Source of the DNA: Flavobacterium agrisoli
GTDB taxonomy: Bacteria > Bacteroidota > Bacteroidia > Flavobacteriales > Flavobacteriaceae
Reading direction: 5' to 3'
Length of the DNA stretch: 64,000 nucleotides
Assembly (NCBI RefSeq): GCF_016522065.1
Contig: NZ_JAEHFV010000007.1
Coordinates: 62,001-126,000 of the forward strand
Shown: positions 1-8,127 of the stretch, one piece after another
Position numbering within the stretch: position 1 is the stretch's first letter
Layout: every line of letters begins with the position of its first letter
Made by a program: the position numbers and the translations under genes
The notes under the pieces: model-generated
The model's input: only the letters and a program-made list of their open reading frames with translations
Told to the model about the DNA's origin: nothing
Databases searched by the model: none

Positions 1-68
1 TCTTTTAAAAATTCTGCTTGAGTTCCTTTTCCGGCACCTGGTTTTCCGAATAAAACAATGTTGATCAT
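1..68 (-). CDS. adk: adenylate kinase, N-terminal fragment (cut by window edge)
   Basis: Only the first 22 codons lie in the window; the gene runs off position 1 on the minus strand. They encode MINIVLFGKPGAGKGTQAEF, which holds the P-loop GKPGAGKGT of adenylate kinase, the enzyme that interconverts ATP + AMP and 2 ADP in the cytoplasm. The start is the ATG whose complement is at 66-68. It is followed on the minus strand by nothing visible here; hpt lies upstream in the same orientation with a gap of about 110 bp, so both may share a transcript. Family call is firm from the P-loop context, but the rest of the protein cannot be seen. Confidence 0.85.
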   Translation of the reverse strand, partial: MINIVLFGKPGAGKGTQAEFLK

Positions 69-177
69 AAAGTTTAATTTAAAATTTAAAAATGTATCGA
101 AAGAAAAGCAAACACGCTAATTTCAATATATTTTTAGTGGGTAATCTTGGTTATTTATTATGTTATTAATCTATTTT

Positions 178-708
178 TTACTCTTTTAATTGATAAACTG
201 CTGGTAAATTTCGTCCCAAGCCGTCGTAATCCAAGCCGAAACCTACTATAAATTTGTTTGGAATTCGAATGCCAACATAATCAATTTTAATATCTTGTTT
301 GTAAGCCTCTGGTTTAAAAAACAACGTGGCAATTTTAAAGCGTTTTACATTTTGACTTTTAATACTTTTTTTCAACGCTACTAATGTGTTTCCGGTATCC
401 ACAATATCTTCAATCAACACCACCGAACGCCCAGATAAATCTTGGTTTAAACCAATCAGTTCGCTCACTTTATTAGTTGATTCTGTTCCTTCATACGAAG
501 CCATTTTTACAAAACTTACTTCGCATTGCCCTTTGTAATGTTTCATGAAATCGGCAACTACCATAAAGGCTCCATTTAAAACACCAATAAATAGAGGCGT
601 TTCTTCGGCAAAATCATCTTCTACGAGTCGAGCAATTTGCGCTAAGGCAAAATCAATTTCTTGTGCAGAAATAAACGGAACAAATTGTTTATCGTGAAGT
701 TGAATCAT
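178..708 (-). CDS. hpt: hypoxanthine phosphoribosyltransferase
   Basis: Purine salvage enzyme converting hypoxanthine (and usually guanine) plus PRPP to IMP/GMP in the cytoplasm. The 176-residue product carries the PRPP-binding signature VVLIEDIVDTGNTL and an early segment FIGVLNGAFMVVADF typical of this family; length is normal. The open frame extends 25 codons further upstream, but that extension is hydrophobic and unlike the family, so the ATG at 706-708 (MIQLHDKQF) is chosen. It precedes adk in the same direction, a pairing common in flavobacteria. Nothing unusual. Confidence 0.93.
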   Translation of the reverse strand: MIQLHDKQFVPFISAQEIDFALAQIARLVEDDFAEETPLFIGVLNGAFMVVADFMKHYKGQCEVSFVKMASYEGTESTNKVSELIGLNQDLSGRSVVLIEDIVDTGNTLVALKKSIKSQNVKRFKIATLFFKPEAYKQDIKIDYVGIRIPNKFIVGFGLDYDGLGRNLPAVYQLKE

Positions 709-893
709 TATTTCGAAATTTAAAATAATGGACAAAGATACAGAATTACAAACAATTTGCCCATACCAAAAAAAAGGATCCAAATAAGTTGTAAAGGCTG
801 TTAAATATCAGTTAATAATTACAAGAAAATCCTGAAAACTGAGATAAAAAGTAGTAAATTGATATGAAATAACTCCTTACAATACTTTAAATT

Positions 894-2168
894 ATGAAAA
901 CATTATCTACACTATACGGTTTATCCTTCTTAGCCTTACTTACTTCCTTCAACGGTCAAGTTAAAAAAGAAGAAAAGGAAACATTGGCTAAACAACCCAA
1001 TACAGTTGTAAAAACCGCCATTGGCTATCTTACCTTACCGCCACCTTTTGCGACCGAATCAAAAACCAATAATAGTAAAGTGATTGGCTGGCCGGAAGGC
1101 AAAACACCAAAAGCTCCCGAAGGTTTTACTGTGACAAAATTTGCCGATGGATTCGAAAACCCGCGTTGGACCTATATCGCACCCAATAATGACATTTTTG
1201 TGGTAGAAAGCGGAACAAAAAACAGTAAAAATCAAATTACAGTTTTGCGTGATGCCAATAAAGATGGAACTTTTGAAACCCGAAAAATTTTCATTACAGA
1301 TTTGAACAAACCTTTTGGAATGTTGGTGTTAAATGGCTATTTCTACATTGCCAACACTGATGGACTATACCGATACCCTTACACAAACAGTCCTCTAAAA
1401 TTAGAAACAAAAGGCGAAAAAATACTGGAACTTCCGGCTGGAGGTTACAACAATCACTGGACAAGAAATATCATTTCGAATGCTGATGGAAGCAAAATTT
1501 ACGTTTCTGTAGGCTCTGCAAGCAATGTGGCCGAACACGGAATGGATAAAGAAATACGACGTGCCGATATTCTTGAAATTAATCCAGATGGAACGGGTGA
1601 AAAAATATACGCAAGTGGACTAAGAAATCCGGTGGGAATGGATTGGAATCCGGTTACAAAAGAGCTTTGGACGGCCGTTAACGAGCGTGATGAATTGGGC
1701 GATGATTTGGTACCCGATTATATAACGAGTGTAAAAAAAGACGGTTTTTATGGTTGGCCTTATTCGTATTACGGAAATTTACTCGACCCAAGAATGAAAG
1801 GCGAACGAAAAGATTTGGCAGCAAAAGCCATTATTCCGGATGTTCCGGTTGGTTCACACACGGCATCGTTAGGTTTAGCATTTTACACCCAAGATAAATT
1901 TCCAGCAAAATATAAAAATGGTGCATTTGTCGGACAACATGGTTCTTGGAATCGCTCGAAAATATCGGGTTATAAAGTGCTTTTTGTACCTTTTGCAAAC
2001 GGAAAACCTTCGGGGCAACCCGAAGATTTTTTAACCGGATTTATTTCGGATGCCAACAAAGCTGAAGTCTACGGACGTCCGGTTGCCGTTACAGTTATGA
2101 ACGACGGTTCACTTTTGGTAAATGATGACAGCGGCAATACCATTTGGAAAGTGACAGCAACTAAATAA
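894..2168 (+). CDS. exported PQQ-type sugar (sorbosone-like) dehydrogenase
   Basis: A 424-residue beta-propeller of the soluble aldose/L-sorbosone dehydrogenase family, which oxidises sugars with pyrroloquinoline quinone outside the cytoplasm. An N-terminal hydrophobic stretch (about residues 4-21) looks like a signal peptide. Family marks are NNHWTRN with His188, which matches the catalytic histidine of soluble glucose dehydrogenase, then GLRNPVGMDWNP, AVNERDELGDDLVPDY and FVGQHGSWNRS near the C-terminus. Only 29 bp separate it from the TonB receptor downstream, so they probably form an operon. No PQQ biosynthesis genes are visible in the window. Substrate is unknown, and PQQ dependence is inferred from the family. 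Confidence 0.82.
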   Translation: MKTLSTLYGLSFLALLTSFNGQVKKEEKETLAKQPNTVVKTAIGYLTLPPPFATESKTNNSKVIGWPEGKTPKAPEGFTVTKFADGFENPRWTYIAPNNDIFVVESGTKNSKNQITVLRDANKDGTFETRKIFITDLNKPFGMLVLNGYFYIANTDGLYRYPYTNSPLKLETKGEKILELPAGGYNNHWTRNIISNADGSKIYVSVGSASNVAEHGMDKEIRRADILEINPDGTGEKIYASGLRNPVGMDWNPVTKELWTAVNERDELGDDLVPDYITSVKKDGFYGWPYSYYGNLLDPRMKGERKDLAAKAIIPDVPVGSHTASLGLAFYTQDKFPAKYKNGAFVGQHGSWNRSKISGYKVLFVPFANGKPSGQPEDFLTGFISDANKAEVYGRPVAVTVMNDGSLLVNDDSGNTIWKVTATK

Positions 2169-2197
2169 AATTTCCATTCTGAAATCCCGAAACTAAA

Positions 2198-4294
2198 ATG
2201 TTTTTAAAAAAATACCGCTTTTTTCTTCTTTTTGCAATGGTTTTCTCAAACCTATTGGCTCAAGAAGAAAAAAGCAAATTTGTTACTTCTGGAAAGACGC
2301 AAAAACTGGACGAAGTAATTATTAGTTCTTCGCATATAAACGATAGTTTGCAAAACGCCCCAGCCTCAATTGGTATTTTATCAAAAAAAGATTTGGTACA
2401 AAATAACACAACCGATATTTCGTATGTTATCAATACTATTCCAGGTGTGCTGATGCAATCTTCCAATTTTACCACCACCCGAATTTCGATACGCGGAATT
2501 GGAGCCAGAACACCTTACGGAACCAATAAAATTCGTGCTTTTTATGGTAGCATTCCACTAACTTCAGGGAATAGCGAAACAGTTATTGATGATATTGATT
2601 TACAAAATCTGAATCAAATAGAAGTAATTAAAGGACCGCTTTCAAGTTTGTATGGAGCAGGTTTAGGTGGCGCTATTTTGATTTCGCCACAACTTTCAAA
2701 AATGAATGGTCAAAATGCTGGAATTACTTCGGTTTTTGGCTCTTTTGGATTATTAAAAAACAGCTTAAATTATAGTATAGATGAAAAAAATGCAAGCCTA
2801 AATTTAAGTTTTCATAATTTAAAATCAGATGGGTGGCGCGAAAACAGTGCTTATAAACGAGAAGGAATTACGCTTGCTGGAGAATTATTTCGAAAACAAA
2901 AAAGCAAACTAACCTATTTTTCCAATTACACTTATGTTAAAGCTTTTATCCCGAGTTCCATCAACAAAGAAGATTACGAAAACAATCCGCAGATTGGCGC
3001 TTCAACTTGGGTCGCCTCACAAGGATTTAAAGAGTACAAATCGACTTTGGCCGGATTGGCTTATGATTTCAATATTACTGAAAATTTAAAAAATGCCACT
3101 TCCGTTTTCATCAATTACAAAGACAGCAACGAACCAAGACCTTTTGATGTTTTGCGTCAATATACTTTTGCAACGGGTGCGAGAACGCAATTTTCTGGCG
3201 ATTTCAAAATTGGAAAACTACAAAATCAATTTATTTTCGGAATGGAATATTTTACGGATGATTACAACGGAAATACATTCGAAAATTTATACAAACAAAA
3301 TAACGGACAAGGTAGCTTGCAAGGAAAACAAATAACAGCAACTGATCAGGAAAGGCATTTTTACAATATTTTTTCGCAAATCAGGTCGTTGCTTTCAGAA
3401 AATTGGGAAATGCAATTTGGTTTAAATTATAACAAATCCCATTTTGAACTGACGAACTTTCTTCCGCAAAAAACGGCAACTGAAAAATACAGTTATGATG
3501 GTATTTTTTCGCCACAATTCTCTTTATTATTCAAACCGGATCAACAAAAAACGATTTATTTTTCCGTCAGTCGCGGATTTTCATTGCCTGCTACCGAAGA
3601 AACATTAACAAGCAACGGCACCATAAATCCAAACATCAAACCCGAAAACGGTTATAATTTTGAATTGGGAGGCAAATTTTATTTTTTCAACAAAAATCTT
3701 TATACCGAAATAGCCGTTTATCGAATGGAAATTAAGGATTTATTAGTCGCTAAAAGAATTGGAGATGACCAATACGAAGGTGTGAATGCCGGAAAAACAC
3801 TGCATGAGGGAATCGAAATCACCTTAAAGCACAATTGGCAAATCAATCGTTTTTTTAACCTCAATTCTTACCTTGGAACTTCGATTGGGAAATATGAATT
3901 TAAGGAATTTGTTGATAGCGGAAACGATTATTCCGGCAATCAATTAACCGGAGTTCCCGCAAATAAAGTCAATGCCGGATTAATTTTAAATACCCGTATA
4001 GGATTTTATATAAATGCCGATTATCAATTTGTTGATGAAATTCCGATGAACGATGCCAATTCTGTTCATTCGGATTCGTATTCCCTTGTTAATTTAAAAA
4101 CAGGTTATCAATTTGAAATACTGAAAAACCTCCACACCAACTTGGCTTTTGGTATCAATAATTTGACCGATGAAAAATATGCTTCGATGATTTTACCAAA
4201 TGCACTCCCGGTTGGAACTTCATCTCCCAGGTATTATTATCCGGGACTTCCTGTAAATTATTACGGAACTGTTTCGTTTAATTATTTATTTTAG
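2198..4294 (+). CDS. TonB-dependent outer-membrane receptor, PqqU/YncD-like
   Basis: A 698-residue TonB-dependent receptor: signal peptide (residues 1-21), plug domain with IRGIGARTPYG, IEVIKGPLSSLYGAGLGG, and a 22-strand-type barrel ending in aromatic NYLF. From memory of E. coli YncD (PqqU, the PQQ receptor), the plug signature around GIGARTPYG and the C-terminal block ending in RYYYPGLPVNYYG line up well. Its partner 29 bp upstream is a PQQ-type dehydrogenase. Together these suggest import or supply of PQQ, although siderophore or other ligands cannot be excluded. The receptor assignment is firm; the ligand is inference. Confidence 0.85.
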   Translation: MFLKKYRFFLLFAMVFSNLLAQEEKSKFVTSGKTQKLDEVIISSSHINDSLQNAPASIGILSKKDLVQNNTTDISYVINTIPGVLMQSSNFTTTRISIRGIGARTPYGTNKIRAFYGSIPLTSGNSETVIDDIDLQNLNQIEVIKGPLSSLYGAGLGGAILISPQLSKMNGQNAGITSVFGSFGLLKNSLNYSIDEKNASLNLSFHNLKSDGWRENSAYKREGITLAGELFRKQKSKLTYFSNYTYVKAFIPSSINKEDYENNPQIGASTWVASQGFKEYKSTLAGLAYDFNITENLKNATSVFINYKDSNEPRPFDVLRQYTFATGARTQFSGDFKIGKLQNQFIFGMEYFTDDYNGNTFENLYKQNNGQGSLQGKQITATDQERHFYNIFSQIRSLLSENWEMQFGLNYNKSHFELTNFLPQKTATEKYSYDGIFSPQFSLLFKPDQQKTIYFSVSRGFSLPATEETLTSNGTINPNIKPENGYNFELGGKFYFFNKNLYTEIAVYRMEIKDLLVAKRIGDDQYEGVNAGKTLHEGIEITLKHNWQINRFFNLNSYLGTSIGKYEFKEFVDSGNDYSGNQLTGVPANKVNAGLILNTRIGFYINADYQFVDEIPMNDANSVHSDSYSLVNLKTGYQFEILKNLHTNLAFGINNLTDEKYASMILPNALPVGTSSPRYYYPGLPVNYYGTVSFNYLF

Positions 4295-4321
4295 TTTTCA
4301 GAAATTAATCAAACTGAGAAA

Positions 4322-4876
4322 ATGGCATCGGCACTACAAACCAAACTGGATTATGTAAATGCTTATCGGGAAAACCGATTGAAATGCGCACAGGAAATTC
4401 TGGATAATCCTTATCTGTTTGCTGAATTAATTTCTATTTGTTTTTCGCCTGACGATGCAAACCATCATAAAGCCTGCTGGATTTTAGAATTTGTAGCTTA
4501 CGAAGAATTGATTTGGCTCCAACCTCATTTGGATTTTTTTTGTTCGAATTTGAAAATTCTAAAAGACGAAAGTGCCATTCGGCCCATCGCAAAAGTGATT
4601 CAACTTTTAGTAAAATCACATTATAGAAAGGATGAAAACGGCATCAGCCTTTCTGAAGAAAATCTTCAAAATTGTATTGAAGTCAGTTTTGACTGGCTGA
4701 TTAACGATGTAAAAGTAGCCACAAAAGCGTACTCTATTCGGACTTTATATCTTTTAGGAAATCATTACGATTGGATTCATCCCGAGTTACAACTGATTCT
4801 CAATAAAGATTTTGGCAATCATTCGGCAGCCTACAAAGCGGTGGCGAAGGAAGTTTTGAAGAAAATTGAAAAGTAG
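4322..4876 (+). CDS. HEAT-like helical protein of unknown function
   Basis: A 184-residue, largely alpha-helical, soluble protein without signal peptide. The pattern of paired helices (AYRENRLKCAQEILDNP, HHKACWILEFVAYEE, KAYSIRTLYLLGN) resembles HEAT/ARM-type repeats. Flavobacterial relatives are, as I recall, sometimes labelled adenylosuccinate lyase, but none of that enzyme's signature motifs is present, so I do not use that name. It starts 28 bp after the TonB receptor and may be the last gene of that transcription unit. Function unknown. Confidence 0.7.
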   Translation: MASALQTKLDYVNAYRENRLKCAQEILDNPYLFAELISICFSPDDANHHKACWILEFVAYEELIWLQPHLDFFCSNLKILKDESAIRPIAKVIQLLVKSHYRKDENGISLSEENLQNCIEVSFDWLINDVKVATKAYSIRTLYLLGNHYDWIHPELQLILNKDFGNHSAAYKAVAKEVLKKIEK

Positions 4877-4899
4877 CCGCATTTCAAAATAATTTATTT

Positions 4900-4926
4900 T
4901 ACGTACATTTGTAAAAACTTTACGTA
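4900..4926 (+). promoter_or_regulatory. promoter and probable autoregulatory operator of the DUF6364/PIN toxin-antitoxin pair
   Basis: A Bacteroidota -7 box TACATTTG lies at 4904-4911, 17 bp before the antitoxin ATG at 4928. Two identical palindromes TACGTA sit at 4900-4905 and 4921-4926, exactly 21 bp apart (two DNA helix turns), one overlapping the -7 box and one the leader. Such paired sites on one DNA face are what ribbon-helix-helix antitoxins bind to repress their own operon. The binding is inferred; the repeats are seen. Confidence 0.55.
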
Positions 4927-4927
4927 T

Positions 4928-5176
4928 ATGAATACTAAACTCACTTTATCGTTAGAAAAAGAAGTCATCGAGCAAGCGAAATCGTATGCAAAAAAAACGG
5001 GCAGAAGTTTATCTGAACTGGTAGAAAGTTATTTTAAAAATCTGACTGAAAAGACAGAAACTTACGATGACATTCACCCAAAAGTTAAAAAACTGATTGG
5101 AAGAATAACGCTACCTCCTGATTTTGATGAAGAAAAAGTGAAAGAAGAACACTATAAAGAGAAATATGGATTTTAA
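4928..5176 (+). CDS. DUF6364-type ribbon-helix-helix antitoxin
   Basis: Antitoxin of a type II toxin-antitoxin pair. The 82-residue protein begins with a short strand (TKLTLSLEKEVIEQAKSYAK) followed by two helices (TGRSLSELVESYFKNL), the ribbon-helix-helix arrangement used for operator binding. Its charged C-terminal half (DDIHPKVKKLIGRITLPPDF) is the expected toxin-neutralising part. It overlaps the PIN toxin start by 11 bp, so the two are translationally coupled. Paired TACGTA palindromes around its promoter fit self-repression. The DUF6364 label is from recognition of the family pattern, not from a search. Confidence 0.8.
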   Translation: MNTKLTLSLEKEVIEQAKSYAKKTGRSLSELVESYFKNLTEKTETYDDIHPKVKKLIGRITLPPDFDEEKVKEEHYKEKYGF

Positions 5177-5585
5177 ACATATTTTTCTTGATACCAATAT
5201 TTTAGTTGATATTGTGGCCAATAGGTTTCCATTTTCTAAAAATGCCATATCCATTTTCGATTATTGCCAACGCCATAAAATTATCATGTATTCATCCTCC
5301 CATTCTATTGCAACGATGCATTATATTGCAAAAAAAGTGGTCGATGAAAAAGAATTACGTTCCATCATCGAAGATTTATTAGACACGATTTCCATAATTC
5401 CGGTAACCGAATCTATTCTGAAAAAAAGTCTAAAATCAAACCATAAAGATTTTGAAGATGCCATTCAGATAACTTCAGCACAATCCATTAACAATATGGA
5501 CTGCATCGTAACCAGGGATTTAAAGGATTTTAAATTTTCAGAAATAAACGTTTTCACACCAGATGAATTCTTAAATACACTATAA
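5166..5585 (+). CDS. PIN-domain (VapC-like) toxin
   Basis: A 139-residue PIN-domain ribonuclease, the toxin partner of the preceding DUF6364 antitoxin. Conserved acidic residues expected to bind metal are visible: Asp9 in LDTNILVDI, the FEDAIQI segment, and the CIVTRDLKDF segment. Length fits VapC-family toxins, which cleave specific RNAs. Its stop codon is only 5 bp before the purK ATG, so purK either shares the toxin-antitoxin transcript or uses a promoter inside this gene. The PIN fold is clear; the RNA target is unknown. Confidence 0.85.
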   Translation: MDFKHIFLDTNILVDIVANRFPFSKNAISIFDYCQRHKIIMYSSSHSIATMHYIAKKVVDEKELRSIIEDLLDTISIIPVTESILKKSLKSNHKDFEDAIQITSAQSINNMDCIVTRDLKDFKFSEINVFTPDEFLNTL

Positions 5586-5590
5586 AAACA

Positions 5591-6748
5591 ATGAATTATT
5601 TTTCTTCTGATTTTAAATTAGGAATATTAGGCGGCGGACAATTAGGCAAAATGCTGTTGTTCGACACGCGAAAATTTGATATACAAACCTATGTTTTAGA
5701 CCCAAGTGATGAAGCACCAAGTAAATTTGCTTGCAATAAATTTTTTCAAGGCGATTTAATGGATTATGAAACGGTTTATAACTTCGGAAAACAAGTCGAT
5801 GTTTTGACTTTCGAAATTGAATTGGTTAATTTGGAAGCTTTAACGCAATTAGAAAACGAAGGTTTAAAAGTGTATCCCTCTCCAAAAACCTTAAAAGGAA
5901 TTCAGAATAAAGGAATTCAAAAACAGTTTTACGCAGATAATAATATTCCAACAGCGCCATTTGAACGATTTGAAAATTTAGAGAAACTAAAATCTGCTGT
6001 CACATCGAGCGGAGTCGAGATACCTTTCGTATGGAAATGCACCGAATTTGGTTACGACGGAAACGGAGTAAAAATAGTTCGTCAGATTTCTGATTTAGAT
6101 ACGCTTCCAAATGTAGAATGTATAGCCGAAACGATGGTTCCGTTCAAAAACGAATTGGCCGTAATTGTGGTACGAAATCCATCAGGAGAAATGAAAACCT
6201 ATCCAGTTGTAGAAATGGAATTTCATCCGGAAGCGAATCAAGTAGAGTACGTTATCTGCCCCGCAAGAATAGATGATAAAGTAGCTGAAAAAGCCAGAGC
6301 CATTGCCTTGCAAGTTTCAGAGAATTTCCATCATGTTGGTCTTTTAGCCGTTGAAATGTTCCAAACTCAGGACGACGAAATTTTGGTAAACGAAGTAGCA
6401 CCACGCCCGCACAATTCTGGTCATTATTCTATCGAAGCCAGTTATACTTCGCAATTCGAAAATCATATACGCGCTATTTTGGATCTTCCGTTAGGAAACA
6501 CCGACAGCAAAGTGGCCGGAATTATGGTCAATTTAGTGGGTGCCGAAGGTCATTCTGGAAATGTAGTGTATGAAAACATCGAAACCATTTTAGGATGGAA
6601 TGGTGTTACGCCTCATATTTACGGTAAAAAACAAACACGCCCTTTCAGGAAAATGGGTCACGTGACAATCGTAAATGAAAATATGGCTGAGGCGAGAAGA
6701 ATTGCGCAGGAAGTGAAGAATACGATTAGAGTGATCAGTGGTCAGTAA
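5591..6748 (+). CDS. purK: 5-(carboxyamino)imidazole ribonucleotide synthase
   Basis: ATP-dependent enzyme of de novo purine synthesis, making N5-CAIR from AIR and bicarbonate. The 385-residue ATP-grasp protein starts with the glycine-rich LGILGGGQLGKML, followed by the central FVWKCTEFGYDGNGVKI ATP-binding segment and VNEVAPRPHNSGHYS, the strongly conserved PurK metal/substrate segment. Length is normal. Its partner purE lies about 2 kb downstream; in the usual arrangement the two genes are adjacent, and here an ATPase/HNH pair intervenes. It begins 5 bp after the PIN toxin gene. Confidence 0.96.
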   Translation: MNYFSSDFKLGILGGGQLGKMLLFDTRKFDIQTYVLDPSDEAPSKFACNKFFQGDLMDYETVYNFGKQVDVLTFEIELVNLEALTQLENEGLKVYPSPKTLKGIQNKGIQKQFYADNNIPTAPFERFENLEKLKSAVTSSGVEIPFVWKCTEFGYDGNGVKIVRQISDLDTLPNVECIAETMVPFKNELAVIVVRNPSGEMKTYPVVEMEFHPEANQVEYVICPARIDDKVAEKARAIALQVSENFHHVGLLAVEMFQTQDDEILVNEVAPRPHNSGHYSIEASYTSQFENHIRAILDLPLGNTDSKVAGIMVNLVGAEGHSGNVVYENIETILGWNGVTPHIYGKKQTRPFRKMGHVTIVNENMAEARRIAQEVKNTIRVISGQ

Positions 6749-6765
6749 TTTTTAATATTCTGTGG

Positions 6766-6778
6766 CAGTTTTCAGTTT
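6766..6778 (+). repeat. left copy of 13-bp direct repeat flanking the ATPase/HNH cassette
   Basis: CAGTTTTCAGTTT occurs here, 17 bp after the purK stop, and again at 8721-8733, just after the HNH stop. The repeats bracket the two-gene insert exactly. Similar CAGT-rich words occur in other intergenic gaps of this genome (around 20,900), so the repeat could be an existing intergenic word used for recombination rather than a target-site duplication. Confidence 0.6.
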
Positions 6779-6800
6779 ATAATAGCACTCATTTTTTAAT

Positions 6801-6808
6801 TAGCTTTG
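6801..6808 (+). promoter_or_regulatory. -7 promoter box of the ATPase/HNH operon
   Basis: TAGCTTTG matches the Bacteroidota -7 consensus TANNTTTG and lies 14 bp before the ATG at 6823. I see no good TTG at the expected -33 distance. It suggests that the pair can be transcribed separately from purK. Confidence 0.4.
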
Positions 6809-6822
6809 TAAAAATTAAATAA

Positions 6823-8127
6823 ATGAAAATTTCAAAATTACATATCGATCAATTTAGGCATTTAGAAAATATAGAGTTTGATTTTACTTATCCTGAAGAT
6901 TTCCATATTGAAGAAAAAAGAGGAAAACCATTAGATAAAATTTGTTTTATTGGACAGAGTGCGACTGGAAAAACTGGATTGTTGGAATTGATTTATGATT
7001 ACTCTTCAAATGTTCTTAATTTGGAAGTAATAGAAGGCACCTCATTAAGCGGATTACGGACTTCAGTAAAAAACATAGATGGAGAAGTCAAATTCATCAT
7101 TAAAGATGAAGTTCTTACACTAAGAAAAAAAGAACTTTTATACAAACAACGAATTTACATAGACGAAAAAAAAGGAGGCACTGTAACGGATTTGATTCCT
7201 CTAATTTACAAAAAAGACATTTTTTATTTCAAAGCAAATATAATTTCTTCCAAAAATATTGATGTTTTTGAAAAAAATCCCGTTGATTTAATTGAAAAAT
7301 ACAACTCTGAACTTTCACACATAGAAGATGCTTTTAAATACAGAGATCGTTATGGAATGTTATTTGACGAAGAAGTAGAAATCACAATTTGGTTATTTCT
7401 ACTAAATGAAATTTTAAAATATCGTAAAAATTTCACACAAAAAATGTCTGAACTAATTCATCAAGGTTTATTAGCAAATAATAATAAATTAATGGCAGAG
7501 TTTAATAAATGGCAAAAAGAAAATCCCAACAAATTGGAAGCGTTCGCTCAAAAATTCAATCCTATTATAGAAAAATTGAATTTAGAAGTTGATTTAATTA
7601 ACACAGAGTTTTCAATTCCTATAAAAAATAAAAGAAACGACGAAATAATTCCAATTCAGAACACAAGTACCGGTACCAAAGGATTGTTGTTATCATTTTT
7701 GCCACTATTCAAATTTGATACAAAAGATTCAATAATTTTAATCGATGAACCTGAAAGATCTTTATATCCAGACATACAAATGGATCTGATGGGTCACTAT
7801 AAAAGTCTTGCTCCAGAAGCACAATTTATTGTAGCAACCCATTCTCCATTTGTTGCGGCTTCTTTTGAACCAGACGAACGATTTATTTTATACTTTGATG
7901 AAGATGGAAAAGTGGCTGTTCGTAGAGGTATTTCCCCAATTGGAGATGATCCAAACGACATTTTGAAAAATGATTTCAAATTAGAATCTTTAATGAATGA
8001 AAGAGGGGTTGAAGCATTTGAAAGATATAGAGATTTGAAAAAGCGCTTAGCTTCTGAAAAAAATGAAGTTAAAAAAGATAAATTGTTAGAAGAAATTCTT
8101 TTATTAGCTAATGCATATAAGTTTTAA
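6823..8127 (+). CDS. Septu-like AAA/ABC-type ATPase (PtuA-like)
   Basis: A 434-residue ATPase of the AAA_15/AAA_21 (OLD/RecF/SMC-like) group. Visible motifs: N-terminal KLHIDQFRHLENIEFDF strand, Walker A GQSATGKT (about residues 46-53), a signature-like NTSTGTKGLL, Walker B IILIDEPERSLYPD, and the H-loop FIVATHSPFVAAS. A large variable helical region separates Walker A from the signature. The stop overlaps the next gene's start as TAATG, and that gene is an HNH-type nuclease. This order and coupling match the Septu defence system (PtuA-PtuB), also seen as the effector of some retrons, but no reverse transcriptase is present. Defence role is inferred from the family pairing. Confidence 0.78.
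   Translation: MKISKLHIDQFRHLENIEFDFTYPEDFHIEEKRGKPLDKICFIGQSATGKTGLLELIYDYSSNVLNLEVIEGTSLSGLRTSVKNIDGEVKFIIKDEVLTLRKKELLYKQRIYIDEKKGGTVTDLIPLIYKKDIFYFKANIISSKNIDVFEKNPVDLIEKYNSELSHIEDAFKYRDRYGMLFDEEVEITIWLFLLNEILKYRKNFTQKMSELIHQGLLANNNKLMAEFNKWQKENPNKLEAFAQKFNPIIEKLNLEVDLINTEFSIPIKNKRNDEIIPIQNTSTGTKGLLLSFLPLFKFDTKDSIILIDEPERSLYPDIQMDLMGHYKSLAPEAQFIVATHSPFVAASFEPDERFILYFDEDGKVAVRRGISPIGDDPNDILKNDFKLESLMNERGVEAFERYRDLKKRLASEKNEVKKDKLLEEILLLANAYKF

Noticed and set aside
4322-4876. Adenylosuccinate lyase as product name
   Set aside because: Size (184 residues) and content lack the enzyme's signature segments; helical repeat protein is the safer description.
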